Assembly: GCF_002196705.1 (NCBI RefSeq)
Contig: NZ_NADJ01000037.1
Location: 1-64,000 of the forward strand
Direction: 5' to 3'
DNA from: Desulfosporosinus sp. FKB
GTDB taxonomy: Bacteria; Bacillota; Desulfitobacteriia; Desulfitobacteriales; Desulfitobacteriaceae
DNA: 64,000 nucleotides
The notes below the pieces were generated by a model that did no database searches, was not told where the DNA came from, and saw only the letters and a program-made list of their open reading frames with translations. The position numbers and the translations under genes were made by a program. The first letter of the stretch is position 1; each line of letters begins with the position of its first letter. Positions 17,865 through 27,630 of this stretch are shown piece by piece.

Positions 17865-18494
17865 TTATGCACTTAATAATTGCTTACAAAGGTCAACCGC
17901 AGAAGCTGCATCTGGTGCAAAACCATCTGCTCCAATCTTATCTGCATAGTCTTTAGAGACCGGTGCACCACCAATGATACATTTAACGTTTAATCCTTCT
18001 TCTTTAATTAATTCAATCGTATCCTTCATACCTAACATAGTCGTGGTAAGAAGAGCCGACATAGCCACGATATCCGCTTTATATTCTTTAACGGCCAGTA
18101 CAAATGCTTCTGGAGCAATGTCAATTCCTAAATTCACGACCCTAAATCCACCACTTTCAAGCAGCATACCGACTAAATTTTTACCGATATCATGAAGGTC
18201 ACCTTTCACGGTTCCTAGCACGATCGTACCCATTGAAGGCAATTCTTTATCGGTCATAAGTGGTTTTACAAGTGCAATCCCAGCTGACATTGCTTTTGCA
18301 GACATTAGTACTTCCGGAACAAACATGTCACCTGCTTTAAAACGAGGTCCAACGATATTCATTCCAGCAATTAATCCTTGGTTGATAACATCCAAGGGGT
18401 CCGCACCAGCGTTAATCATTTCCTGTACTTGCTCTTTAACTTGTGCCTCTCTTCCGGCAATAACACTTTGAGCTAAGGATTCAAAACTAACCAT
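17865..18494 (-). CDS. Corrinoid-binding methyl-carrier protein (MttC/MtgC family)
   Basis: 209-residue B12-binding protein. The N-terminal helical cap (about 1-85, GADPLDVINQGLIAGMNIVG) precedes the Rossmann domain with the cobalt-ligand motif GDLHDIGKNL and the downstream SALLTTTM and GGAPVSKDYADKIGADG. AAGGAGG is present. It lies between an MttB homologue and the pterin methyltransferase, so it should carry methyl between them. Confidence 0.92.
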   Translation of the reverse strand: MVSFESLAQSVIAGREAQVKEQVQEMINAGADPLDVINQGLIAGMNIVGPRFKAGDMFVPEVLMSAKAMSAGIALVKPLMTDKELPSMGTIVLGTVKGDLHDIGKNLVGMLLESGGFRVVNLGIDIAPEAFVLAVKEYKADIVAMSALLTTTMLGMKDTIELIKEEGLNVKCIIGGAPVSKDYADKIGADGFAPDAASAVDLCKQLLSA

Positions 18495-18544
18495 AGGCTT
18501 TCTTCCTCCTTATAATTGTCATGCTTATCTAACCTTGAGAAGCC

Positions 18545-19963
18545 TCACATCAATGCCTTTTTAGCTGCAGCTATAATGGTTGTGAACTCTTTTTCTACCT
18601 CCTCACCAAGAGGCGCCGGCTGATGGACAGCTAGAAGATTCTTGGCCTTATCTTTTGCCATATCCTCAATTTTTTGGCCTTGTGCCGCCCATTGTTCAAA
18701 TGTTTGTCTCTTGCTCAGAGGAGGTATCCAAAGTTCCCCTGAACGCATATATTTTCTAGTGTGTTTATGGCCGAGGAAGTTATCATTTTTTTCAATAATC
18801 TCAGCAATAACATTCACTGCTAAGTTATCATCGTTAACATCAAATTCCCTGATTGTTCTTTTAACAACTGAAGAAATTTCATCATCCATAACAAGCATGG
18901 TGTAGCATTCAACTAAAGCATTATCCAGTGAACCCGCCGAACCAATGATATCACTGCCAGCAAGAGCTTCCATCAAGGCATTATAGAGATGCTCATAACC
19001 GCTCTGCGCATCTGCAATCTTAGAGCTTCCGCAATATCCACCCGGAGCAACCGGTATGTTATAGTAACGGCCCAATTGATTCAGACCAGCGGACATAAGA
19101 CCCATTTCCGGCATAGCCCATAATGCAAGACCCGTTCTCATATCCATAAACGTGGCACGTGAAGACATGGTTAAAGGACAACCCGGTTTATACAATTGAG
19201 CTGCAATGACACCGGCTAAAATCTCCGCATTGTGCATGGCCACGAGACCATTCATGCTCATCGGACCTGTAGCACCCATCTGCGGGCAAGGCTCTATACC
19301 TAAAGGCAGGCCCGCTTCGACTATATCCAATAAGGCCTCCGCTGGACCAAATCCGTACTCCAAAGGGCTAACCGGGGATACCGGTAAAGTGGCAATTGGT
19401 TTTTCCCTAAGAGCCTGTTCACTCCCTGCAGTTGCGATGAGAAGTTCTTTGATAAATTTCAACTCACGTGAAGACTCTACGCAAATACTTAAGGGTTTGG
19501 AAGTACTCCGAAGGCAGGTAGCTGTTTCAATAGTTAATATGATCTCTTGGGGGACGTCCCTAGGAAAGAGAGGCGAAATAATATCGATGTTATCTAATGC
19601 ATCGGCCAAGCGAGTCGTATCCTCTAAATCTTTCACGAGGGCATCCCTACGTTCGCCGCTCTCTAAATCAATTACAGATGGAGCACCAACTAATGTTTGA
19701 CAGTAAGCCTTTTTCTGACCAATTTCTAATTGATGGAGATCATTTCGTCCGCATAACTTAAAAACTGCCGGTACAGTCTTCAGCCCTTTATCAATGACAT
19801 CCTGTGTAAAAAGGATTCTCTTACTCTTTTCAATGCAGCCATTATCTAAAAGTAGGGCCCGAAACCTTTCAGAACTCGTACTAATCCCTACTTTTTTTAG
19901 AAGATCTAGGCTTGCTTCATGAACTTTCAACAATTGTTCTTCGGAATAATAATCGAACCTCAT
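18545..19963 (-). CDS. MttB-superfamily methyltransferase without pyrrolysine (Tyr at the Pyl site)
   Basis: 472-residue protein of the trimethylamine methyltransferase superfamily, expected to demethylate a quaternary amine onto the corrinoid protein encoded just after it. The region matching the pyrrolysine site reads APGGYCGSSKIADAQSG, with TAT (Tyr) where amber stands in mttB. It keeps the family layout: MRFDYYSEEQLLKVHEASLD start and LSICVESSRELKF barrel strands. The C-terminus is clearly different from the other two MttB homologues here, so its substrate is probably different. The BCCT transporter nearby makes betaine-like substrates plausible, but no specific substrate is claimed. Confidence 0.85.
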   Translation of the reverse strand: MRFDYYSEEQLLKVHEASLDLLKKVGISTSSERFRALLLDNGCIEKSKRILFTQDVIDKGLKTVPAVFKLCGRNDLHQLEIGQKKAYCQTLVGAPSVIDLESGERRDALVKDLEDTTRLADALDNIDIISPLFPRDVPQEIILTIETATCLRSTSKPLSICVESSRELKFIKELLIATAGSEQALREKPIATLPVSPVSPLEYGFGPAEALLDIVEAGLPLGIEPCPQMGATGPMSMNGLVAMHNAEILAGVIAAQLYKPGCPLTMSSRATFMDMRTGLALWAMPEMGLMSAGLNQLGRYYNIPVAPGGYCGSSKIADAQSGYEHLYNALMEALAGSDIIGSAGSLDNALVECYTMLVMDDEISSVVKRTIREFDVNDDNLAVNVIAEIIEKNDNFLGHKHTRKYMRSGELWIPPLSKRQTFEQWAAQGQKIEDMAKDKAKNLLAVHQPAPLGEEVEKEFTTIIAAAKKALM

Positions 19964-20003
19964 CGTTCTACCTCCATTTATATTAACCTCTTATCAATTT
20001 CCT

Positions 20004-20645
20004 CTATGCCAAAAGTCGTTTTGCAACATCAACAGCTACTGATGCATCTTCTGCATATCCGTCGGCCCCTATTGTATTCGCCCAATTCTGATTAATCGGT
20101 GCCCCGCCAATCATCACCTTAACCTTACCTTTAAGACCTTCCTCTTCCAGAAGCTCAATTATCTCTTTTTGGCGTCCAACAGTTGTTGTTAAAAGTGCCG
20201 AGATTCCAATGATATCAGGTTTGAATTCGCGCGCTTTCTCAATGAATTTTTTCGCAGGAACATCGACCCCTAAATCCAGCACCTCAAAACCAGCCGTTTT
20301 CAGCATCATGATGACAATATTTTTTCCGATTTCATGCAGATCCCCTTCAACAGTTCCCATGAGCACCCGGCCTACATAATCCCTTTTTTGATCTACCATA
20401 AGTGGCTCTATAACTTTGATTCCCGCATCCATTGCTTTAGCACCAAGCAATAAGTCCGGCAAAAAATAAGTTCCATTCCCGAACAAGGTACCAACTGCTT
20501 GAATGCCTTTGGTAAGTCCATCATTGATCACCACAAGCGGCTCGATTCCTGTTGCAATCGCTTTATTAGTCCACTCAAAAACCTTGTCCTCGTCGCCCTC
20601 CTTTACCCCTTCTATAATAGTATTTAAAATCTCCTCATTCGTCAT
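20004..20645 (-). CDS. mttC: Corrinoid protein, trimethylamine type (MttC)
   Basis: 213-residue methyl carrier. Cap domain about 1-90 (EPLVVINDGLTKGIQAVG), then the B12-binding domain with GDLHEIGKNIV holding the cobalt-ligating His, SALLTTTVGRQKEI and GGAPINQNWANTIGADGYAED. GGGAG upstream. It is 46 nt after the amber mttB gene, the usual mttB-mttC pairing. The symbol is by context and family; the partner could include the neighbouring homologues. Confidence 0.88.
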   Translation of the reverse strand: MTNEEILNTIIEGVKEGDEDKVFEWTNKAIATGIEPLVVINDGLTKGIQAVGTLFGNGTYFLPDLLLGAKAMDAGIKVIEPLMVDQKRDYVGRVLMGTVEGDLHEIGKNIVIMMLKTAGFEVLDLGVDVPAKKFIEKAREFKPDIIGISALLTTTVGRQKEIIELLEEEGLKGKVKVMIGGAPINQNWANTIGADGYAEDASVAVDVAKRLLA

Positions 20646-20691
20646 TTAAATCGCTCCCATTTAATTATTTCTAAGGAAAGAGTGGTAACAG

Positions 20692-22170
20692 TTATTCCTT
20701 TTTCGCTGCGTACTCTTTTTCAGCTTCCTCAACAATACTGTGAATCTTTTCCATAATATCTTCAGACAAAGGTAAAGGCGTGTAATTGTTAAGAATGTCA
20801 TTAGCCTCGGCATAAGCTCGCTCAGTCAAATTAGTCTCACCATCAATTACCCAGGTTTCCCGCATGGAACGATCAAATAATTTGCTATGGGATTGTTCCT
20901 TCTTAAAGTTATCGAAAGTATGCTGCTGAGTGAGAAATTCACCGCCAGGACCAATCTCCTTGATTATGTCCACAGCCATGTTCGCATCAGTAACACTAAT
21001 TCCATCGATAACCTTCCGGATCATTTTAAATATTTCGTTGTCTATTACAAATTGGGCAAAATCGAAGGTCATTCCCATGTCAAGCATGCCCGCTCCGTAG
21101 ATCAGATTCGCGCCACCCTGGGCAGCGAGGAGACCAGTCAGAGTTTTTTCATGTGCAGCCTGAGCATCAGGTACTTTACTGTCTGCCTATCCACCGGCAA
21201 CAAAGCTGGGAAGATTATAATATTGAGCCATCTTAGCAACCGCGGCACTAATCATTCCCAGCTCTGGAGAACCTACCGGTGCCGTCGTTTTCCGCATATC
21301 CATGATCGTCGTTGAACTTCCATAAATACAAGGTGCTCCCTTACAGGCCAATTGGCTGAGTACGATGGTGCTTAACACTTCTGCGTTGTGAGTAATTACT
21401 GTTCCCGCCAGAGTCACGGGTGAGGTCGCACCTGCCATAGCCATGGAGATAATGTTAACCGGGATTCCAGCTCTAGCTGCTTCAATCACCACGTCCGTAC
21501 ATTCTGGAATCAGCTTCAACAAACTGGTCGGACAAACATTAAAACTAATTAAAGGCCTTTCTTTTAATTTTTCACATCCACCGGTAACTACTGCTGCCAT
21601 ATCTATTAATTTGCGGGCATTTTTCACTCCGTCAGCGCCAATAAAAAAGTGTTTGCTGGTATTAGGAAAAATTGCTTCTGCATTATGCAAGGCCTGTGCT
21701 GGCCCTGGATAATCTTGAGCAACCACTGCACGATAACTGATATCCATCTCGGAAAGATAATCGCTCATTTTAGCAGCATTAGCGACATCTTGCTTTTTGC
21801 TGGGACGATATTTCCTTGTAACAGGATCGATGACATTCGTCCCTTCGCCAAAATTAACAAAACCAACCCGTTTGCTTTCCAGTATATAATCTTTCTTTGG
21901 ATCTCTGGCAGCAAGCAAAATTGTTTTGGGAGCTGAACGAACAGCTTCCTCAACCATATAGGGAGGGATTTTTACAATATCATCCTTTGGATCGACCTTG
22001 GCCCCACCGGCTGCAAATATTTCTTGAGCTTCCTTACTTTTCACACTTATTCCTGTATGCTGTAAGACATCAAGAGTTGCACAATGAATAGCATAAAGCT
22101 CATCCTGTGAAAAAACATCGACGCCGAAACTACCCGAACGGGTAAAGCTGGAATGTGAATTCCTAGACAT
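20692..22170 (-). CDS. mttB: Trimethylamine methyltransferase MttB with in-frame amber (pyrrolysine) codon
   Basis: MttB moves a methyl group from trimethylamine to its corrinoid protein, using pyrrolysine in the active site. Read as one frame it is 492 residues, the family length. A TAG at 21187-21189 (residue 328) follows SFVAGG and precedes ADSKVPDAQAAHEKTLTGLL. It aligns with the Pyl position of known MttB proteins and with GGQTDSKLVDAQAG of the neighbour. The stretch after TAG keeps good coding sense to a TAA. A sigma-54 promoter lies about 63 nt upstream of the ATG. If pyrrolysine is not made, translation would stop at residue 327 and give an inactive fragment. Not annotated as a pseudogene because the frame is otherwise clean. 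Confidence 0.9.
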
Positions 22171-22232
22171 TTTCTACCTCCATTTTAATTTTTTTGATGT
22201 AACAGTAATTGTTCATCTGTCTACGTAGTAAT

Positions 22233-22248
22233 TGCAAAAGCCATACCA
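22233..22248 (-). promoter_or_regulatory. Sigma-54 promoter of mttB
   Basis: The minus strand has TGGTATGGCTTTTGCA, matching TGGCACG-N4-TTGCA at GG and GC with correct spacing. The activator gene lies directly upstream, with a long dyad at 22393-22433 between them. Confidence 0.65.
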
Positions 22249-22388
22249 AAACTTTGATCACCTAAGAAATTTTATAAAATTTTATTTTTTACAGTTTTAA
22301 TTTTGAATTACCTGGTTTCATACGGTTCAAAATTGATTTTTCTTTTTTCTTTCAGTTTCCTTCGTTATTACTAATAAAAAAAGAGAAA

Positions 22389-22437
22389 AGCAGTGTAGAA
22401 ATTCGCAAATTTTCTTTGAACAAATTTCTACACCGCT
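22389..22437. promoter_or_regulatory. Long inverted repeat, likely activator binding site (UAS) for mttB
   Basis: GTGTAGAAATT at 22393-22403 and AATTTCTACAC at 22423-22433 are perfect 11-nt arms, extendable to 15 nt with one mismatch. It is about 150 nt upstream of the sigma-54 promoter, a usual enhancer distance. No T run follows, so a terminator is less likely. The half-site GTGTARAAAT recurs at 29525, near the BCCT promoters. Confidence 0.5.
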
Positions 22438-22461
22438 CATATATACAGGATTGATTAAGAA

Positions 22462-24195
22462 TTATCTATTAATACCGAGTTTGTTCATTCGGTAGTACAA
22501 AACCTGTCTGCTTACACCGAGTTCTTTAGCCGCTTTTGTAATATTTCCGCCATGTCTTTTTAATGCGTTGACCACTCTCGTGTATTCCTGTTCCCTCATT
22601 TCAGTAAAAATGTTTTCTTTTTTTAACTCTTCATCCTTTAGCGTTGTCATAAAGGACTTAAAACTTCTAGGCAAGTGCTTTTTGCCAAAAACGGGCTCAT
22701 CCTCCGGAACCATATTCATTGCAGATTCAATCCAGTTCCTCAACTGTCTTACATTCCCAGGCCAATCATAACTTTGCAACAATTCAAGAACTTCAGGAGA
22801 AATTTCACAGACATTTTTTTTCATTTTAGAATTAAAATATTGTACGAAAGAATGGGCAAGAAGATAAACATCCTCCTTCCTTTCACGCAAAGACGGAACC
22901 TCCAAGTTAATCACCGCAAGGCGATAATATAAATCGGTTCGCATTAGATTCTGCCGAATGACTTCTTTGGGTTCGACATTGCATGTGCTAATAATTCGTA
23001 CATCAATAGGTATTTCATGCTTTCCTCCCAGGCGCCGTATTTTTCTTTCTTCCAAAGCCCGAAGTAATTTACTTTGCAGGCAAAGCGGCATTGAATTTAT
23101 TTCGTCTAAAAGAAGGGTACCACCATCCGCTTCTTCAAATACACCTTTTCGGTCTATGGCTCCCGTAAATGCACCTTTGACTGTACCAAAAATTATGCCC
23201 TCCAATAATGTTTCAGGAATTGCAGCACAGTTAATAGACACGAATGGCTTCTGCCATCGATTACTGTTACTGTGAATACTTTGTGCGAACATTTCTTTAC
23301 CTGTACCTGTTTCACCATATATAAAAACAGATGAATCTGATTTTGCTGCACTTCTAGCCCAACTGATACTTTCTAAAATACTAGTACTATTACCTCGGAT
23401 ATCCTCAAACGTAAAATATTTTTTGTCTGCTAAGTTATTCACTGGGACAAGATCGCAATCTTGCTGATCAAACTTCAATCCTTTATTAAGTTCAATTAAT
23501 TTGTTTTCAAATATATTACTTATCTGTAAATTTCTATAGATAGCTACAGCCCCAGCCAACTTATTATCATATTTAACGGGAAAGTTATTACCAGTGACAC
23601 GAACAAATTGACCATTTGATTTATAAAATTGAACATATGGTCCAATGAAGTTTTCCTTCTTTAAACATTTTCCCAAGGTGCTTATTTCCGGATCAAAGTT
23701 ATAAACCTCTGAGGCATGTTGACCAATAACTTCTTCAATTTTCAATCCATCAAACTCAAGCTGAACACTATTACAGTAAATAATTTGATTCTTTGAGTCA
23801 ACAATCATGACTCCTTCATCAATATTATCTAAAACCTCTTTAAAAGCTTCATTTAATAAAAGATGCATTTGTTCATTATGTTCGGCAATTTCAGATACGA
23901 TAACTATATAATATTCACTCGTACTTTCCTTTCCAATAAAAAGTGTACTAATGCTAATTCTCTTTAAAGATTCAAAAATAATAACCTTAGTTCCTAAATA
24001 TTGCTTATTAAAGCTAGGAATGACCTCAATAATTCTTTTGTTCTTTAGCTCGTTATACTCTCTATTAAAAATTCTAGCGAAACTCGAATTGTACATTTCG
24101 AACTTGCCATCAAAATCAATAATGGCAACTCCTTGATCTATTTCAGAAATAAAAACCCTAAGAAAGTCTTTAAGGAGAGAAACGTCTACTTTCAT
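22462..24195 (-). CDS. Sigma-54-dependent activator with two PAS domains
   Basis: About 577 residues. Two PAS-like sensor domains (about 10-100 and 120-225), an AAA+ domain with Walker A GETGTGKE at about 294-301 and the GAFTGA sigma-54 loop at about 341-346, then a Fis-type HTH (NITKAAKELGVSRQVLYYRM). I take the ATG at 24195, which has AGGTG upstream, rather than the TTG at 24231. It lies between two MttB-family genes, and sigma-54 promoters precede amber mttB, the BCCT transporter and the B12-activation protein, so it is the probable regulator of the methylamine/betaine region. What the PAS domains sense is unknown. Confidence 0.9.
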   Translation of the reverse strand: MKVDVSLLKDFLRVFISEIDQGVAIIDFDGKFEMYNSSFARIFNREYNELKNKRIIEVIPSFNKQYLGTKVIIFESLKRISISTLFIGKESTSEYYIVIVSEIAEHNEQMHLLLNEAFKEVLDNIDEGVMIVDSKNQIIYCNSVQLEFDGLKIEEVIGQHASEVYNFDPEISTLGKCLKKENFIGPYVQFYKSNGQFVRVTGNNFPVKYDNKLAGAVAIYRNLQISNIFENKLIELNKGLKFDQQDCDLVPVNNLADKKYFTFEDIRGNSTSILESISWARSAAKSDSSVFIYGETGTGKEMFAQSIHSNSNRWQKPFVSINCAAIPETLLEGIIFGTVKGAFTGAIDRKGVFEEADGGTLLLDEINSMPLCLQSKLLRALEERKIRRLGGKHEIPIDVRIISTCNVEPKEVIRQNLMRTDLYYRLAVINLEVPSLRERKEDVYLLAHSFVQYFNSKMKKNVCEISPEVLELLQSYDWPGNVRQLRNWIESAMNMVPEDEPVFGKKHLPRSFKSFMTTLKDEELKKENIFTEMREQEYTRVVNALKRHGGNITKAAKELGVSRQVLYYRMNKLGINR

Positions 24196-24500
24196 TAAGA
24201 CACCTGCTTTCTTAAAATTTTTCACTTTCAAATACGCAAATACTCGCTTATGAGACGGTCAAATAAAGTCTTATGAAGTAGTCCCCCCGATAATGATTTT
24301 TCTGAAAACTAATCTTTATATCAGTATTCTGATAATATTTGCTGAATTCTTATATTCTCTCAATAATAGGATTTTCCTGCTCACTTTATATGACATATGG
24401 TAATCTTTGTATTTTATTGAGATTGTTTTACCTAACCCTCTATGTTTACTGAGGATGTGTTCTAATGATTTGTTCCATGCATTCTTAGTTTTGCACATAT

Positions 24501-24540
24501 AAAAAGCGTCCACTCTAACGTTATTAAAGGGACGCTTTAA
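24501..24540 (-). terminator. Terminator after the CAG-type MttB homologue
   Basis: Minus strand AAAGCGTCC, loop, GGACGCTTTTTATA. It separates the upstream MttB-MFS group from the activator gene. The rest of 24232-24606 shows only a doubtful 65-residue frame. Confidence 0.7.
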
Positions 24541-24606
24541 CTTTCCAGTTACTCTTCTTATAAACTCTTAGCGTGGTTTCTTCTTGTTTTTCTATACTAA
24601 TACTAT

Positions 24607-26082
24607 CTAAAACGAGTGTTCCTCAAACTCCTTAATAATTTCATCCATTCTACGGATAGCATCAGAGGAAACAGGTGCTGCTTTGTATGTCGTTAATATT
24701 CGATCCGTCTCTGCATAAGCAGGTTCAGTAACATCTTTGCCGCCCGCATACTCCATCCAAACCTCACGTTTTCTACGGTCAAAAACGGTAGACATGGACA
24801 TTTCGCGCATGTGTTTAAATGTATGAGGATGGGTCATAAATTCTCCCCCTGGGCCAACCTCTTTAATAATATCCAAAGCAAGTGACTCATCACTTAAATC
24901 GATTCCGGCAATCACTTTGTGCACTCGTCTGAAGTTTTCGATGTCTAGAACAAATTTAGCAAAATCAAAGGTTAATCCCGATTCCAAACAACCTGCACCA
25001 TAAGTAATATTTGCACCGGAGAGTGTTGTTAAAAGCATTGTTAATGATGATTCATAACCAGCTTGTGCATCAACCAATTTACTGTCCGTCTGACCGCCAT
25101 TCCCCCAGAACGGTAAATTGTAATACTGGGCAACGCTGGCCAATGCAGCGCTGAGTATTCCCCATTCCGGTGCACCCACAGCGGCCACTGTGAATCGCAA
25201 GTCCATAATGGTGCTGCAAGTAGAATACATGGTCGGTGTTCCCTTTCTGGTCAATTGGGCTAAGACTAAATTACTTAATACCTCGGCATTATGTTGCACT
25301 AATGTTCCTCCTAAGGTTGCTGGTGCAGTCGCGCCGCTTAATGCCATTGGGATAATTGCCACACCTCCGCCGCCTCTCGCCGCAGTAATCGTACCTTCAC
25401 AGCATTGTTTGCTTAAAACCAAGGGACTGGTGGGACAGACAAATGCGGAAACAAAAGGACGTTTCTCAAAATTTTCTTTACTTCCAGCGACTGCATACGC
25501 CATTTGTAGAACTTTTTTAGCGCTTTCCTCTCTACCAATGGAAAGGAAAAGATGCTTGGAGGTATGGGTAACCATTGCTTCAAAATTATGCAGTGCTTGA
25601 GCGTCAGGGTTTTTATCACCGGAACATAATGCCCGCTCAACCACGGGTACCTCGTCATAGTAGTCACACATTAAGGTCGCCTGAGCCAAATCTTCCTTAA
25701 ACGATCTCCTCACGGTCCGGCTAAACCGGTCAATTACTTGAACATTCTCACCAAAGGGACTGATACCCGTACGTTTGCCGTCCACAGCATAATCGTTTTT
25801 CGGGTCACGACCGTAAAAAACGATATTGCTTGGCGCCCAATGCAAACAATCTTCGATCACATAGGCAGGAATCTTAACAATTGAATAGTCATCGTTTTTT
25901 TCGATCATACAACCTGCACCTGCAAAAATTTCTGTTGCTTCTGCTAGTTCAACCTTAACTCCGGAATCCCTCAAAATTTCTAAAGTAGCAAAATGAATTA
26001 AATCCAATTGCTCCTTAGTAAACGTATTTAAACTAAAACCCGACATCATTGGAATGCCTGCTCTTAATGTTCTTAAACCCAT
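24607..26082 (-). CDS. MttB homologue with Gln (CAG) at the pyrrolysine position
   Basis: 491-residue trimethylamine methyltransferase family protein, much closer to the amber MttB than the third homologue is. Shared blocks include AGCLESGLTFDFAKFVLD (amber form AGMLDMGMTFDFAQFVID) and GPGGEFMTHPHTFKHM. At the pyrrolysine site it has Gln331 in NGGQTDSKLVDAQ, coded CAG, one base from TAG. Whether it uses trimethylamine by another mechanism or demethylates a quaternary amine such as glycine betaine cannot be told. AAGGAGG precedes the ATG. It follows the MFS transporter gene by 117 nt. It terminates with TAG; readthrough would add four residues before another TAG. Confidence 0.87.
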   Translation of the reverse strand: MGLRTLRAGIPMMSGFSLNTFTKEQLDLIHFATLEILRDSGVKVELAEATEIFAGAGCMIEKNDDYSIVKIPAYVIEDCLHWAPSNIVFYGRDPKNDYAVDGKRTGISPFGENVQVIDRFSRTVRRSFKEDLAQATLMCDYYDEVPVVERALCSGDKNPDAQALHNFEAMVTHTSKHLFLSIGREESAKKVLQMAYAVAGSKENFEKRPFVSAFVCPTSPLVLSKQCCEGTITAARGGGGVAIIPMALSGATAPATLGGTLVQHNAEVLSNLVLAQLTRKGTPTMYSTCSTIMDLRFTVAAVGAPEWGILSAALASVAQYYNLPFWGNGGQTDSKLVDAQAGYESSLTMLLTTLSGANITYGAGCLESGLTFDFAKFVLDIENFRRVHKVIAGIDLSDESLALDIIKEVGPGGEFMTHPHTFKHMREMSMSTVFDRRKREVWMEYAGGKDVTEPAYAETDRILTTYKAAPVSSDAIRRMDEIIKEFEEHSF

Positions 26083-26199
26083 AATAATTCTCCTCCTTAG
26101 ATCGATTGAGTAAATAAGTTTTCCTCGATTACTTTAGAGAATCCAATATTGATGATGAAGGATAAACAGCATTCGTAACGATACTATAGGATAGACACG

Positions 26200-27525
26200 T
26201 CATCTAAGGTAGGAATCTATGGAACTCGATTGAGCTAGTGTCAACCCCTTGGTTTCAGGTGCCCAAGCGATTGATGCAATAAGGCCTATCACGGTAATTC
26301 CTGCACTAATAAGCATCGTCGGCCCAATCCCAAACGTCTTTATACAATAGGGAAGACCAAACATTGCAAGAAAAGTACAAATTTTACTACATGAAACTGC
26401 AACCCCTACCGCCGAGGCTCGAATATCTGTTGGGAAAAGTTCATTGGGATAAAGCCATTCCAATATTCCAGGTCCTCCAGAGAAAAAGGAATAGATAGCG
26501 AATGCCCCAAGGATTATGAAAATCGAAGCCGTTGGAAATAACCCAAGGATACTCATTGCTATAGCCATGATTGCAAATCCACCGATAAGCAAAGGTCGGC
26601 GGCCGATTGAATTCAACAAGAACATAGCAGGAATACAGCCAAGTAAAAAGAAAAAGCTTATGACAATATCCCCCAAAATTGCTTTATTTCCAGATCCTAA
26701 TCCGAAAGCATCCAGGATTTGTGGACCGAAAGTATAGATGGCATACATAGGTAATACCTGCGCCGTGTAAAGAATAACAACAAACAAGGTCCTTTTTAGA
26801 TAACCCTTCTTAAATACTTTGATAAACTGTGTTTTCTCTACAGTCTCATCTAAATCAGGTTCAGCGTCAGGACCGAATACTTGCTTTACAATTTTTCTTG
26901 CTTCTTCGATCTTTCCTTTACTTATAAGCCAACGTGGGGATTCAGGCGTCCCCCAGCGGCCTATGATGAGTAATAATGCCGGAATTGCGGAACTTCCTAG
27001 CATCCACTTCCAGCCTCCTGGAACATCGACTAATAAGTAGCCAACAATATCTGCTGCTGTAGCGCCTATATACCAGACTGCAGCAATAAATCCCATTGTT
27101 AAAGCCCGATGTTTACGGGGTGTAAATTCAGCAACAAGGGCTGTAGTAATAGGGTAATCTGCTCCAACCGCGATTCCCACGCCAAAACGGAGTAAGAAAA
27201 GCTCCATCGGAGTTGTGATAAACATCTGTAAGATTGAAAGGAAAATAATCGCGATTAAATCGATGGTGAACATTAACTGCCGCCCTATCAAATCTGTAAC
27301 GTACCCAAAAATCAAACCACCGACGAACAGTCCTGCTAGTCCTGATGCTCCAATCAATCCCGTCCAAAACACGTTAAGATGAAGATGTGGGCCAAGCTGT
27401 GTGAGTGCCAGTCCAATGATTACCATGATATATCCATCGAGGAAGCAGCCCCCACCGGAGAATAGGGTTAATTTTTTCAGGAATGGCGTGAACTCTATAT
27501 CCTCAAATGAGAATTTCATTTCCAT
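26200..27525 (-). CDS. MFS transporter (sugar/aromatic-acid:H+ symporter type)
   Basis: 441 residues, about 12 membrane segments. The family A-motif is GLIFGYVTDLIGRQLMF after segment 2, and the repeat motif in the second half is PAMFLLNSIGRRPLLIGG; EWLYPNELFPTDIRASAVG is the typical loop before segment 11. Imports small organic molecules with protons. Located between the BCCT gene and an MttB homologue, so its cargo is likely a methylated amine or a related compound (inference). Confidence 0.85.
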   Translation of the reverse strand: MEMKFSFEDIEFTPFLKKLTLFSGGGCFLDGYIMVIIGLALTQLGPHLHLNVFWTGLIGASGLAGLFVGGLIFGYVTDLIGRQLMFTIDLIAIIFLSILQMFITTPMELFLLRFGVGIAVGADYPITTALVAEFTPRKHRALTMGFIAAVWYIGATAADIVGYLLVDVPGGWKWMLGSSAIPALLLIIGRWGTPESPRWLISKGKIEEARKIVKQVFGPDAEPDLDETVEKTQFIKVFKKGYLKRTLFVVILYTAQVLPMYAIYTFGPQILDAFGLGSGNKAILGDIVISFFFLLGCIPAMFLLNSIGRRPLLIGGFAIMAIAMSILGLFPTASIFIILGAFAIYSFFSGGPGILEWLYPNELFPTDIRASAVGVAVSCSKICTFLAMFGLPYCIKTFGIGPTMLISAGITVIGLIASIAWAPETKGLTLAQSSSIDSYLR

Positions 27526-27630
27526 TAAATCTTATCCCCCTATTTCAGGATAATGTCCGTTGCTGATTGAAAGAGTTAGGATTTCCTAAGCAGCAAAGTG
27601 TTTAAATCCTTATTGTTTCAAATTCCCCTT

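Noticed and set aside
20692-22170. mttB as a pseudogene split by a nonsense mutation
   Set aside because: The stop is TAG at the known pyrrolysine site, the frame resumes cleanly, and tRNA-Pyl and PylS are close by.
24316-24513. 65-residue frame beside the terminator after the MttB homologue
   Set aside because: Low-complexity, no RBS, overlaps the terminator region.
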